A stretch of DNA of 64,000 nucleotides from Diphasiastrum complanatum (GCA_029204225.1 CM055102.1:32298607-32362606), one strand, 5' to 3'; positions 25,964-38,545 are shown, counted from the first letter of the stretch. Notes: generated from the sequence alone by a model not told the origin. Made by a program: numbers and translations.

Positions 25964-27016
25964 TCAAATGGATAATTGCATGCTTGCTTCCTCCATATTG
26001 CACCTCACTTGGAGTGTGTGCAACATGAAACTCCATGAATGAGCCTCCATCGCCATCTTGCTATAAGAGATCCTCAACACTTGAGATCCTATTTGTGAAT
26101 GAGTGACATAATGAATCTCTCTCAACATCAAAAACTCCAGCCAACCATCCTCAAGATCAAATTGACGAAGAATAATGTGACTAGTTTTATCAAATCTTGA
26201 CAATTTGCACACATTCACATGAAATTGCTCAAACATGGTATAGAATGAGTAAAGTAGGATATAAGAACACTTACTTGCTGATCCTTTTCCTTTACACAAG
26301 TCTTCAACCACTTGTAAAAATATATCCTCATTGTTTTGACCTTTGAGTTCCATCTTAATGCCTTTTTTTAGCTCCAAATAGTTAAATTTCACTTGGTTTT
26401 GATGAAGGCTTAGCAAACTAAGACCAACCATATGCTCTTGAAAAAATACATCATAAACTTTGATAAAAACACTTTTCACAAATCCAAACCTCTATAAAAC
26501 CAAGATCTCAAACATGTAATTAAGATCATAAAAGATTACACCAAAAATCCCTTCACTAGCCATAGTGAAATCCATGTCACCACCATAAAAAATGAGATAA
26601 ATACTATGATCCTCCTTCAACATGAAGTAGAATAGGTGAAGATGAGTTTCAAAACTAATCCTTGTTGTCTCTTTGAGGCTTCTCGAATCCTCAACAAGCA
26701 CACAATCAAGATTACTCATGCAAGACTCCCTCTTAATGAACAAATCATAAAAGGTAGAAGAATCATCTTCTTGACTAGCTTGCCTATCAAGCACCTCAAT
26801 TCTATCCAGCACAAATTCACTTGATTTACTCTTTTTATCGAACCATGTGAAATCAATTGCTATAAAAAATACTTTCACTGGCTCACCAAAATAATCACCT
26901 CCATTTGCGAAATGCACACTTGAAGAGAACAAGCTTAGTACTAGCATCAAAACTAGTAAATTAAACATGAGAAGAGAATGAGACTTTGCACTTGATGTCA
27001 CCTCCTTTTTCATCAA
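25964..27016 (-). pseudogene. Unidentified secreted-type ORF inside D1
   Basis: From an ATG at 27016 (second Met next) an ORF of 174 codons ends in TAG at 26492-26494. The same frame continues for about 175 more codons to 25964. The N-terminus has a signal-peptide-like hydrophobic stretch, residues 16-38 (LLMFNLLVLMLVLSLF) ending SSSVHFANGG. The rest has two Cys in one part (SCMSNLDC), alternating charged and hydrophobic segments, and no motif I recognise. It replaces about 345 bp of D1 pre-integrase: D1 homology stops at 25823 and briefly returns near 27075-27115. It may be a captured host gene piece or part of another transposon. Confidence 0.45.
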
Positions 27017-27239
27017 AGATAGAGTCTAGCTTGTCTAATGCCCTTTGCAATTATGACACCTCCCTTCCTTATGCTACAAGCATCTCCATCAAACTCTACT
27101 TGATGTCCATTGTCAAATGATCAACTGTCCAACAGTAAGAAGGGAGAGTCATGATTGAAAAGGACATTAGATAGCCCTCACCTCCTCCGTATGTTCTTTC
27201 CACGTCAAGGACTGCGGATGAGTTGGGCAACCCACCAAC

Positions 27240-27875
27240 TACCCCTTGATACAGAAGCCAAAGTCATCCATCTCAGCATGCTATTACTGCCATAAACCTG
27301 GACATTGGGCTAAGGAGTGTAGGAAAAGGTTGGCCGACATCAAGCTAGGCAACTTGAAGGACTCAAGAGAATCTTCTTGAGGAAGGAGATGGTGAGACCT
27401 CGAACACCTTTATCTCTGTGTTGTCATCCCAATGCAATGACAAATCTTGCTAATATGTAGACTCAGGGGCTACGAGGCACATGACAGACAACCGTGAATG
27501 GTTTTATCAACTAAAGATAATTGAGGGTGGAGACAAAGTTGTTTAGATAAATGGTAAAGAATGTCCAATTAAAGGCATTGGAGTGATCCCCATCAAGCTA
27601 TCAAATGATGATATGGTTGATCCAAAATGTGCTCTATGTGCCTAACTTGAAGAAGAATATATTGTCTGTAGGTGTTATGATTGATCAACACCTGAAAGTA
27701 GAATTCTTCAATGAGACATGTCTGATAAAAGACATGGATCACAATTATAAGGTCATTGCTAATGGACAGAGAGAAGTTAAGGGTGGTTTATAAAGATTGA
27801 ACACCCCTAGCACAGAAGGATGCTAGCTTGACTATGGAAAAAGTCATGCCTATAGATTTATGGCATAAACAATCG
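27240..27875 (+). pseudogene. Copia I knuckle and protease fragment
   Basis: On the plus strand a knuckle CYYCHKPGHWAKEC (27279-27320) is followed by protease YVDSGATRHMTDN (about 27460), NVLYVPNLKKNILSVG (27617-27670) and a pre-integrase end LWHK near 27865. Stops and a frameshift separate them. The fragment ends exactly where copia G gag begins, so pre-integrase is cut. Confidence 0.8.
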
Positions 27876-29160
27876 AATCCATAGACAAAGAAGAAGCTGT
27901 TCTGTAGATACTACAAGCAAAACAACAACGAAATTCAAGACTGCCGAATACTGCAAGCGAAGAACAATAGCAAGGGGCAGTCGAATCAAGTGGAAAATGC
28001 AGCTGCAGATGCTACATAGTCTATTCAAGAAGCGGATCATGATGCCTTCATGACCAGCCATCAAGGAGCATCCAGCGACAGTTCTTGGTTCCTAGATTCC
28101 GGAGCGACTCAACACATGACCAGTCTCATTGGCTGTTTCGAGTACTATACACCTTACATTACCCAGAAATTTGTTCACCTCGACGACAATAGCACACAAG
28201 CTATTAAAGGTGAAGGTACTGTAAGATTAAGCTTTGCAAATGATTAGTCTAAGCTACTCTCTAAAGTCTTGTATGTACCAAATTTATCTACGAATCTGCA
28301 ATTTGTAAGCAGAATCACAGGACATAGAGTAGAATTTGAATGTGATCAATGCAAAGTGTTTGATAGGACATGCAAGATCCTAGCACTCGGAAAGAGACAT
28401 GCATACTTGTACAAATTAAGTCATTGCTTTTCTGCCTCTAGTCAGGCGCTCAATACTTGTATTCATGCAAATAAAAGTTTACTTTGGCATTATAGACTTG
28501 GTCATTTGAATCATGCTGTTGTACAACGAATGTCTAGACAGTCTATTCTTCTTGATCTCGATTATCCTCATGATAAAGTCGAGTTACTTGTCTGTCAAGA
28601 CTGCCTAGTTGGTAAATAGACTAGGAAACCATTTAAATCAAGCCATCAACATATTGCTAGAGGATTGTTAGACATTGTACATTCAGAATTTGTGGCCCGA
28701 TGAAAAATCCTTCATTGAGGGATGCAAAGTATTTTATGACTTTTATTGATGAATTTTCCAGTAGGACTGTGGTGTACTTAATAAAGAAAAATTCAGAAGC
28801 TTTCAACTGCTTCAAGATCTTCAAGGAGCATGCAGAGAAGGAGACTTGAAGGACGATCAAGGCTCTAAGATCATACAATGGTGGAGAATATATCTCTATC
28901 GAGTTTAAGGAGTACTGCCAAAGCCAAGACATTGAGCAGCAATTCATCACTCCTTATAGTCCTCAGTCTAATGGCTTAGCTGAGAGGAAGAACCGTACCC
29001 TAGTCGAATCAGCCAAATGTATGCTAGCGCATGCATCGCTGCCCAAGAGATTCTAGGCTGAAGTTGTCTCCACTGCAGCTTACATCCAGAACAGATGTTT
29101 GACCAAGGCCCTCTCAGGCAAGACACCCCACGAGGTGTGGACAGGCTTAAGCCTTCTGTG
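27876..29160 (+). pseudogene. Copia G gag end, protease and integrase
   Basis: The plus strand has a knuckle remnant (CRYYKQNNNEIQDC, near 27900), protease WFLDSGATQHMTS (in 28050-28247), VLYVPNLSTNLQFVS and LLWHYRLGHLNHAVVQRM (28269-28619), then decayed integrase with MTFIDEFS, PYSPQSNGLAERKNRT-like remains near 28950-29000. At least six stops or shifts. It is the same family as H but retains the protease. Confidence 0.85.
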
Positions 29161-30750
29161 AAAAACAATTGGATATACTTCATTTTATAATACATACAAG
29201 CTGTATGGTCCTAATACCCATCAAATCTTGTATAGCCGGGATACAGTCTTTATCAAGGATCAGTTTGTTGACATCAAAGACAAGGATATTGCTCCAGAAG
29301 AACCTTCATCACTACCATTGACACGACTGTCCGAGCTTCTAGCTCAGGCATGTCTATTGTCGACCCACTTTGTGACAGTGAATCAGACGAAGATGTTGCT
29401 GCTACTTAGCAACAAGTTCCAAGAGTGGTTCATTAGTTGAATCCTCCCAGAAGATCAAGCCGATGCGCACGCAGCCCACAAGGTATACTCCTGAGTCTGC
29501 ATGTCTCTTGATACAGGAACCGACTACAGTCAAAGAGGCACTTAGCCAACCAGACTCCGATCTCTGGAGAGAAGCTATGGACAAAGAGTATTCCTCTCTA
29601 GTCAAGAACCAGACATGGTCATTAGTCAAAGCTCCTATTGGCTGTAATATCATTGATTGCAAATGGATCTTTAAGATCAAATATAGTGCCAATGGAGCAA
29701 CTGATCAAAGGAAGGCAAGACTAGTAGCATAAGGATTCACTCAGATGCCGAACGTCGACTACAGCGAGACTTTCAGTCCAGTAGTTAAACATTCGTCGAT
29801 CCGAATGCTCCTGTCTTTTGCTGTAGCTGTCGAGCTCAAAGTACATCAACTTGATGTACAAACAACCTATTTGAATGAGGTTATACAAGAAGATATCTAC
29901 ATGATTCAGCCTGAAGGATACATTCTGGAAGGTATGAAGAATCATGTCTGTAAACTCCACAAAGCACTGTACGGCTTGAAACAGTCTACCAAAGCTTGGT
30001 TTTAGAGGATCAACACATTCCTCATCGAACAAGAATTTAAAACAAGCATTGTTGATTGCAACGTCTATTCCAAGTCAATGCAACAATCCGTCATTATCAA
30101 CACCTTATACATGGATGATACGTTGCTCTTCAACAACAATACCAATATGGCCAAGGATTCGAAGCAGATGCTGTTTTCAGAGTTCGACATGATTGATCTG
30201 GGTGAAGCTCACTTCTGTCTGACATTCAAATCCACAAAGACAGAGTGAAACGGATAATGTACATCACTCAACAAAGGTATCTTCACAATGTTCTTAACAG
30301 ATACAATCTAACGAATTGTAAATTAGCTCACTCGCCAATGGATCCAGGCCTGCATCTGTCAAAGGACCAATGTCCCCAGACCAAGCAGGAAGAGGAGTAG
30401 ATGAAAGAGTATTCTTATCGATCGATACTTGGATCTCTCATATATGCAATGGTCTGTACAAGACCAGATATCTCTTTTGCAGTAATCTCACTCAGCCAAT
30501 ATATGGCTAATTCTAGCATTACCCATTGGAAGGCTCTCCTAAGAGTCATGAGATATATTCGAGCTACCATGGACCAGTGCATCTACTATGGAGATGTCAG
30601 CAATGACAATCTTTATCAGCTCAATGAGTATTCTGATGCAAGCTGGAGAGGATATGTAGACAATCGTAAGTCCATATCTGGATTTACATTCTTCTTCAAC
30701 GACGGTCCTATCTCATGGAACAGTCGTAAGCAAACCTCTATCGCACTTTC
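29161..30750 (+). pseudogene. Copia G RT and RNase H, cut by D2
   Basis: RT at 29463-29732 and 29745-30005 (IDCKWIFKIKYSANGATDQRKARLVA, VHQLDVQTTYLNEVIQEDIYM, ALYGLKQS) with a YMDD pair near 30110 (LYMDDTLLF). RNase H at 30401-30750 (GSLIYAMVCTRPDISFA, YSDASWRGYVDNRKSISGFTFF, SRKQTSIALS). The coding stops dead at 30750 where the D2 LTR starts, showing that D2 inserted into G. Confidence 0.88.
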
Positions 30751-31400
30751 TGTGAAAGATTTCATATCCTTAAGATCCAATCTACTTGAATGATCTTTGG
30801 TTAGAAAGAGAAATACACTATCAATTTCATCAATGTAGAAAAATCAGCATCTACACACAATTTGAGATGCAAACACTAATAGAACTTGATCAACCTTGAA
30901 TGAAATGATTATGTACTATTGCTGTCCATACAAAACTAGCAAGCTGCTGTATTTCACACGTGTGGATCCAAAAATAGCAAATATAGATCATTCTACACAT
31001 AGAATTGCAAGCAATCACCAAGATAGTGCACCAATGGATAGTATAACCCAAGAGAACCATGTATAAGCATGAAATGAGATAGAGAAGAGAGAATATGACT
31101 CTCTCCATAAGTTACATCCTTTTATAGCAGGTCCAAACCCTATTTGGCCACTTGGCTTTCCCACCAAAATGCTAACCCTACCAATTTTGGGTCTAGATTC
31201 AATGTACCCAACTTATTCAAATTGAATCTACTCAAACTCGCATTCTATCTTTCCCACACTTTCAAAAAGTGTTTATTCAAATGAAATTTAGACTAATGGA
31301 CTTTGAAAAGTCAACCTCTAAGTCTAAAACAAATTTTGGCCTCAATATGCCAAATATGGAAATATTGCAAAATGTGATGAAACTAGTTGAATCTTTCACA
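30751..31400 (-). repeat. Copia D2 3' LTR
   Basis: 650 bp. It contains minus-strand GCTATAAAAGG (about 31123-31134) and the palindrome CACACGTGTG near 30955. Confidence 0.93.
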
Positions 31401-31974
31401 CTCCCTCTTCAACTAGTTTTAGCATAGACTTTGATAATACTCCAAGTGAAGTCCTATGCTTCATGAACAAGTCTTTTCCCAATGCTTTGGTGAAGATATC
31501 AGCTACACATTCCCTTGAAGACACATGTTGAAGCTCCACCTCCTTTGCAATGACTCGCTCCCTCACAAAATGATATTGTATCTCAATATGCTTGCTCCTA
31601 GCATGAAAGATAGGATTGGATGCCATTCTTTGGGCTGATTGATTGTCACAAAAGATGATTGGGCTCTCTGAAAAATCCAGCAAGTGAAGATCCTTGATCA
31701 TCCTCTTGATCCATACCATCTCCTTTGTGCAATGTCTAAGAGCTTTGTACTCGGCCTCACTAGATGACAATGAGATAGTGGCTTGTTTCTTTGACATCCA
31801 TGATATAGCTCCATCACCTATGAAAATACAATAAGAACTAATGGATTTCATATCCATTACATCTCCAGCATAGTCCGAATCTGAAAATCTAAAAAGATCA
31901 GGTGATGATCCCTCATACAACCAAAATCTCGAGTTCCAATGATGTATCTCAAAACTCGCTTTCCTAGCTTCCAA
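31396..31974 (-). pseudogene. Copia D2 RNase H
   Basis: RNase H with FSDSDYAGDVMDMKSISSY, ISLSSSEAEYKAL and SKHIEIQYHFVRE. It is separated from RT by a frameshift near 31960 and a TGA at 32076-32078. Its natural end runs through the polypurine tract (31401-31411, GAAGAGGGAG) and stops on the TGA formed by the first LTR bases, so coding and priming signals overlap. Confidence 0.9.
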
Positions 31975-32075
31975 TGCTCCTCACTAGGATCTTGCATGAA
32001 TTGACTCAATCTTCCAACACAATAGCTTAGATCGGGTCTAGTAATGGTTAGATAGATGAGTGAACCAACTAGCTT

Positions 32076-33554
32076 TCAATAGAGAGTAATGTCCTTGAAG
32101 GATCTTTCATTACCTCTTATAGTAAGCTTTACATGAGACTCCATAGGTGTATCAATAGCTTTTGCATCTACCATATGAAATCTTTCTAGAATAGAATTAG
32201 CATACTTCTCTTGACAAATGAAAGTAGATTGAGAAGATCTAATGACTTCTATTCCTAAAATGTAATGCAAATTACCATGATCATGCACCTCAAACTCCTT
32301 CTTAAGAGCATTCTTGATATCCTCCACATCTTGATTGTCTCCACCACTCAAGATGATATCATCCACATAGATTAGCAAGATGGTGACATTATTTCCAGCA
32401 AACCTATAATAAGGTGAATGATCATACTCACTCATAACAAAGCCTTGAGAGAGTAAAAAAGTGTTAAGCTTAGCATACCAACTCCTTGGTGCTTGCTTAA
32501 GGCCATACAAACTCTTTTGTAGAAGACACACATGATTTGGCTTTGTTGATGAGATGTAGCTCTCGGGTTGCTCCATGTATACTTCCTCCTCAAGATCACC
32601 ATTCAAGAATGCATTTGAAATGTCCATTTGCCATAGATCCCATCCATAAAGTGTAGCAAGTGAAATGATGACTCGAATGCTTACCATCTTTGCCACGGGT
32701 GCAAAGGTCTCATCATAGTCAATTCCTTGTTGTTGAGCATATCCTTTTGCCACTAACCTTGCCTTGTACTTGTTGATAGATCCATCTTGGTTTGTCTTCA
32801 CTTTGAAGATCCATTTGCATCCGATAGCTTTCTTGTCCTTAGGCAGCTCCACCAATCTCCATGTTCCATTCTTCATAAGAGCTTGATACTCAAGATCCAT
32901 TGCTTGGATCCACTCCTCTTCTTTCCTTGCTTGATCTACACTTGTAAGCTCATCCAAAGAGGTTAGAAAAGCAACATAATTTCCATAAACTACTTGCTTA
33001 CCCTTTTGATCATATGTGAGCCTTGAAGGTACTTGTCTTTCTCTTGATGTTCTCCTTGGCTTTTGACTTGATGAAGGTCCATCATCACCACCATCCAAAG
33101 TAGGATCCTTCTCATCAACATCAAGAATGTTAGATCCATCTACTTTACCATCAATCATGCTTGAAGACACCTTTGGAATGTTTCCCTCATAAAAAATGAC
33201 ATCTCTACCAACAATCATTTTGTTAGTAGAAGGAATGTAAACCTTGTAGGCTTTACTCACCTCACTATATCCAACAAAAATACCTCTTCTTGAAGATGGA
33301 TCATCCTTGGTCCTATCATCAAGAGTAATGTTGACATAGCATGTGCATCCAAAGGTTCTTAGAAAGTTGACACTCGGCCTCCTCTTGAATAGCATCTCAA
33401 AAGGTGTCCTTCCATCCAAAATAGCACTCGGCCACCTATTGCACAAGAAATTGGCACACAACAAAGCTTGATCCCAAAATGGTTTGTCAAGATTAGCACT
33501 TAACCTCATAGCTTTAGCACTTTCACATAAAGTTCTATTCTTCCTTTCAGCCAC
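32076..33554 (-). pseudogene. Copia D2 integrase C-terminus and RT
   Basis: 492 open codons: integrase end (AERKNRTLCESAKAMRL, KRRPSVNFLRTFGC), a linker, then RT with GCKWIFKVKTNQDGSINKYK, MDISNAFLNGDLEEEVYMEQ, LLIYVDDIILSG and LHYILGIEV. Catalytic residues are intact. It is cut off upstream by a single TAA (33558-33560) replacing the second Gln of the TPQQNGVAE integrase motif, and downstream by TGA. Confidence 0.93.
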
Positions 33555-33560
33555 TCCATT

Positions 33561-34709
33561 TTATTGTGGGGTCCTTGATGTTGTATACTCCCTCTTGATC
33601 CCATGCTCATCACAAAAGGCCTTGAACTTGTTAGATATGTACTCACCACCATTGTCACCTCTCAAGCACTTGATCTTTGTGGAGAATTGGTTCTCCCTTG
33701 CATTCTTGAACTTGACAAAGACATCATACACTTCATCCTTGCTCTTTAGTAGATAGATCCAACAAAATCTACTAAAATCATCAATGAATGTTACATACAT
33801 CTTAGCTCCACTATTGCTAATTGTAGTAAATCCATGAATATCCGAATGTACAAGTTGAAAAGGCTTTGTAGATCTAGAAATAGATCTATTATAAGGTAGT
33901 CTATGTGACTTAGACAAAGCACAAGACTCACAAACATGCTTGTCATTACTTAAGGAACTTGGAAGACCAATCACAACTTTCTTCCTTGCCATTACCTCCA
34001 ATGACTTGAAGTTGAGGTGTCCCATCCTTTTGTGCCAAACCTCTTGATTAGAAATTTGCTCCCTTGCAGCACATCCAATCTGGTTAGCAATAACACAAGC
34101 ATCAAGTTTGAACAACTTCCCTTGCCTTTTACCTTTTCCAATCAAGACATCCTTCCTTTTGATCAAACAAGCATCTCCATCAAACTCCACCTTGAGGCCC
34201 TTACTTAGCATTTGACTCACACTAAGCAAATTCTTGGTAATAGATGGAATAAACAAGACATCCTCCAAATGAACATTCCTATTTGTAGAGAGAGAAATAG
34301 GAATTGTTCCAATCCCTTTGATTGCACACTCACCATCATTGGCCGTGTAGATCACCTTCTTGTCATCTCCATATGCCAACAAAGAAGTGAAGTACTCTTT
34401 GTAAAAGGTCATGTGTGAACTTGCTCCACTATCAATCCACCAAGGATCTAGATCTCCATCATTAGCAAGCATACATGAAGACATCACAAAAGCATCATCA
34501 TTTGCATCTTGCACATCCAAACCATCCTCATCAAGAGTAAGATTACCTTGCTCGTCTCCTTGATCTCTCTTCTTCTTGTAGCACTCACTTGCAAAGTGTC
34601 CTTCGATGCCACAATAGAAGCACTTGAGCTTTGATCTATATCCACCTCTTGCTTGAAGCCTATATTCCTCATTGATCAAGATCTCTTGAAGATCCATCAA
34701 ACTTGGCAA
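33561..34709 (-). pseudogene. Copia D2 knuckle, protease and integrase core
   Basis: 382 open codons: knuckle CFYCGIEGHFASEC, protease WWIDSGASSHMTF, pre-integrase VWHKRMGHLNF with CESCALSK, and integrase core HSDIHG and GDNGGEYIS. It ends at the TAA in TPQ*NGVAE. Domain content and motifs resemble element C. Confidence 0.93.
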
Positions 34710-35187
34710 TTCTTTTGAATAGCAATACTTTGAACAATGTTAGCATGAACATCCAACAAGCCATTAAGAATCACTTGAATAAGCTCTCCTTCTTTAATGC
34801 TTTCATCTATGCAAGCTAACTCATCATTCAATGCTTTTATTTTCAAAACAAAAGTACTTGGACTTTCTTCATTCTTTTGCAAACAAGAAAAGATTTGCCT
34901 TCTTAGAGTCAACACTCTAGAAGTAGACTTGGATTCATAAAGCTTCTTCAATGAATTCCAAGCTTCCAAAGATGATGTGCACTTACCAACTTCCTTGAGA
35001 AGTTCTTGTCCCTCTTGTCATACCTCAATTGATCTTGTTGTGTTGCTTGTCTCTCCTCCAAACCTACAACAATATCCAAAACATCATTCATCTCAAGAAG
35101 TGACTCCATCCTCACTTTCCATAATGAATAGTTACTTGAGGTAAGCCTATCATTGGCTTCCAACATGACTCCAATTGAGGTTGCCAT
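34697..35187 (-). pseudogene. Copia D2 gag
   Basis: Gag starts at an ATG at 35187 (MATSIGVMLEANDRLTSSNY), akin to the C gag start. It breaks by frameshift near 34955 and continues as AWNSLKKLYESKSTSRVLTL to 34697, with another frameshift into the knuckle frame. The leader from 35188 to 35775 is non-coding. Confidence 0.85.
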
Positions 35188-35775
35188 GTAGCAATGACCT
35201 GATCTTCTCTTTCAACCTGTTTCAATGCACAAAGCACTCCTTTGAACAACAACAAATGCTTTCAAAAGAAATCACCAAGACTTGAAACTATCTCACAAAT
35301 TCTCTTCTAACACTTATCCAAGCAAATCAACACATAGAATCATGGAATCTTGATCAACCTATGATCTATCCTCAATCTAATGACTTTTGCCACTTCCTAA
35401 GATTGAAACACACTCAAATGAAGTCCAGCAACCTCACTATCTAGAGATCCAATCAAAATTAGGGTTTTGACCAAATCACAAAAAATTGACTATTCCAAAT
35501 CTACATGCAAATGCTGAAAATTTGATATGCAATCTATAAGCCACCACTTGAGCTGAACCAATGATCCAAAAATCGGCCAAATCCAGCATGTGAATTCAAA
35601 AAACAGAATTGAACAAGTATATTGACCTATTTAGTGTTTTCATCTACAAAAGATCCAATCTACAAAAGCAAAAAATCCGATTTTGGTGTAGAATCCTCTC
35701 TAGCATGCTCTAGACTTGATATTTTCACCAAATCATTGATAGATCTGATTTCCTCCTTCATAACCTGAAACACAA

Positions 35776-35787
35776 GCTCTGATACCA
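35776..35787 (-). other. Copia D2 primer-binding site
   Basis: TGGTATCAGAGC on the minus strand, adjacent to the 5' LTR; initiator tRNA-Met type. Confidence 0.93.
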
Positions 35788-36146
35788 TGTGAAAGATTTC
35801 AGATCCTTAAGATCCAATCTACTTGAATTATCTTTGGTTAGAAAGAGAAATACACTACCAATTTCACCAATGTAGAAAAATCAGCATCTACACACAATTT
35901 GAGATGCAAACACTAATAGAACTTGATCAACCTTGAATGAAATAATTATGTACTATTGCTGTCCATACAAAACCAGCAAGCTACTGTATTTCACACGTGT
36001 GGATCCAAAAATAGCAAATATAGATCATTCTACACATAGAATTGCAAGCAATCACCAAGATAGTGCACCAATGGATAGTAGAACCCAAGAGCCAAGTGGC
36101 CAAATAGGGTTTGGACCTGCTATAAAAGGATGTAACTCGTGGAGAG
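35788..36146 (-). repeat. Copia D2 5' LTR, truncated with inverted segment
   Basis: Collinear with 30751 onward to CCCAAGAG at 36091. Then 36092-36146 is the reverse complement of 31102-31156 (two mismatches), which places the TATA box in the wrong orientation. The remaining about 240 bp of LTR is absent. Confidence 0.9.
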
Positions 36147-37204
36147 AACTTTGGAGACTTCGGACACTTCGGTTGATGGAAGAAGTCGGTGACTTCGGTT
36201 GATGAACGATGTTGTCGAAGAAGTCAGAGACTCTTGTGACTTTGATGTCTAGTGACTTGATTGTTGGAGTAATCGAGGGTGATCAGGCCTTTGATGTTCT
36301 TCATGATTCCTTGACATTCGAATGTAGGATTAGATGGGAATGGATACCCTTTGATGTAGATTAGCCGAAAAGTCAATGAAATTGACTTCGGTTGATTTGA
36401 CTCTATGTAAAATTGAAGGTTGTCGAATTGCTAGCGGAAATTCGTGTATTTTACCAAGCATTATTCTGCACACAGATTTTGCTAAATAGCAAAATAGGAA
36501 ACTTTATGATTCATGCAGGAAGAATCTTGAAAATAGAAATTGTATTCACCAAGGAGACAAATGTGGACTTAATTTCCAACATCAACAAGACTATCAAGGC
36601 TCTAAAATCAAATAATGGTGGTCGATTATTGGGCAAGCTATACTTGAAAGACAAACGTAATCAACAACTGTCACATGCCTAGTTACAAAACTTGAAACTA
36701 ATAATCTTTGGACAACAATCGCAAATAAGAACTCTCAGTCAGGTACAATCAAATTAAATGAGGCTTCAATGTTATATGAGATAAAAAAAGAATGATTAGG
36801 CAGCCATTTAATTAAGCAACAAATCACCTAACAACTGCAATTTTAAAAAAAAACTCTAAAATTCTAATATTCATCCTCGGTATAGACCTTGAAATAGGTC
36901 GTGGTATATTGTCTGATACAGATCCACCTATTCCGAGGTTTGTTCCGATCCCTGTTGGTAGATAGTATTGTAACAATTACCTTTACTCGAATTCTCATGA
37001 TTTGAAATAATTTGATTTTAAATCAAATAAGACGCATTCCAACTCTTACGAAATGAGTCTTGGACCCAAGTGAGTCTATTTGTGGTGATTGCATATGGAA
37101 ATCAGGACTTCAAATTTTAATGCAAGTTACTCCAATGGATTTCACTATATTAGGGGTGGTTAGATATTAACTCATTATTTGTGTGTCCATTTTTTTGTGA
37201 TTTG
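36147..37204. other. Unassigned sequence after D2
   Basis: Short CTTCGGTTGATG repeats occur near 36167-36205. The ORF 36413-36682 has a weak IKALKSNNGG resemblance to copia integrase. No reliable gene. It may include the remaining 3' part of copia G. Confidence 0.4.
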
Positions 37205-37761
37205 GATCATTAGAGGAGTTTCAAAATAAAATAAGACCCTTTGTAAAGACTACGGGAAATGGGGCCAGAGCTTGTAGCAATGAGTTGCCCAGGAGGAGGT
37301 CAATTACAAGCTTTCCAGCACCTAACAAGACCACTGAGATGCTAGACCTTGCACCAAACCGATATTGGCCTGTCAACTCGCCAGTAAACATCTTCTTGTG
37401 CCAAGAACATCTGCAAATAATAAATTCTTGATGCATAAAGCAGCTCATTATTTGTAATAGCATGACAACTAGTGACAAATAGAGTTGCTTGTTGGATTTG
37501 TCTTCTCTACTCTCCCAAATTCCATTTTTAATCTACCTCCATTCATGTTGCATATTTACTCGCGTTGTCGCGTAGTCTGCATATTAACATGCAAATTCTC
37601 ACAGGCAATGAAAAGACGAAAAGCAAAGGCTGACGTCACACCCTCTTCACGCTCACCCCATGCAGCTGTGCTAACAGACTGGACAAAGATTGCAGCCACC
37701 CACGATCTCTTACAGACAGCACATCCACCCTGTACTTTCTTCATCTGCACACCTGTAACAT

Positions 37762-37765
<4 letters not shown>
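37205..37765. other. Terminal-like block and unassigned exon-like ORF
   Basis: 37205-37250 resembles the reverse complement of 47735-47775 (CATTAGAGGAGTT ... GACCCTTTGTAAAGA), the right end of the 44-47 kb unit. A plus-strand ORF from an ATG at about 37608 (MKRRKAKADVTPSSR) follows an AG acceptor-like site and runs into the TA tract. I do not recognise it. Confidence 0.35.

Positions 37766-37815
<50 letters not shown>
37766..37815. repeat. (TA)25 microsatellite
   Basis: Pure 50-bp TA tract. Confidence 0.97.
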
Positions 37816-37817
<2 letters not shown>

Positions 37818-37844
37818 TACTAAATACCATTTTTGGAATCAAAG

Positions 37845-38545
37845 AGTGTTGATCAAGAGGTTGAGTATCGGACGATTGAGTCCCGACGAAAAAGATGAGA
37901 AGAGGAGAGTGTATGTAAATTAGCATTAGAAGCTTATCAATGAGATAGACAAAGTAGATGCCCTGTGCATTGATTCTTTATTGTCAGTAATAAGGTCTCA
38001 TTCCTTTATAGATTGATTAAGCTTCGTCGAGCGTGCGGTTTCGTCTGCTATTGTCTTGTGCTCTACCACATTATTGACATGTATACTTGATACACTTAAT
38101 CTGATACAGTTCTTTGTTCTGCGTTTAGATCTGTGTTAATATTGCACTGCTTATTATTCATTTTGTCTGATCTTTCTAGTTGCTCTTTCTGGTAATAGAT
38201 GACTAACATTTAGTCTTGTCTTTCGCGAACCTTTCGCGACTAATTATCAGTCAAACACAGTCTAGCTCTTTGCGAATCATTTGCGACACACATAATTTGT
38301 CTTGCTATTCATGACAAATTATTCTTCCGACGCTTCATTTATTATGTTTGGCTGTGTTATCAAGAATGACCGTGATTTCCATCTCTAATGTTCTGTTCAT
38401 TCTGATAGGCGCAATCATGCTTACGGAGAGAGTCGTACAATTCGTTCCACTATGCACGAATACTTTCTGTTCGAGTTCACTTCTCGTTCGTGTTTCGTTT
38501 CTTGTTCGTGTTCGTCTTGCCCCTTTGAGCTAATTTTTGTTTTCT
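37845..38545 (+). repeat. LTR fragment of the G/H copia family
   Basis: Begins TGTTGATCAAG. 38375-38480 (GATAGGCGCAATCATGC ... ATGCACGAATACTTTCTG) aligns with 25440-25520 at the right end of element H. T-rich with TTCGCGA motifs, as in H. Probably the 3' LTR of copia G or a solo LTR. Confidence 0.5.

Larger units (their letters stand above)
30751..36146 (-). mobile_element. Copia D2, near-complete, distal LTR scrambled
   Basis: The left LTR (30751-31400, 650 bp) starts TGTGAAAG and ends TTCACA. The right LTR starts at 35788 with the same sequence. Primer-binding site and polypurine tract are in place, with gag-pol between. Over the first about 303 bp the LTRs differ at about 8 positions, so D2 is older than C. 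After 36091 the right LTR is replaced by 55 bp inverted relative to the left LTR. Target duplications therefore cannot be checked. Confidence 0.92.
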
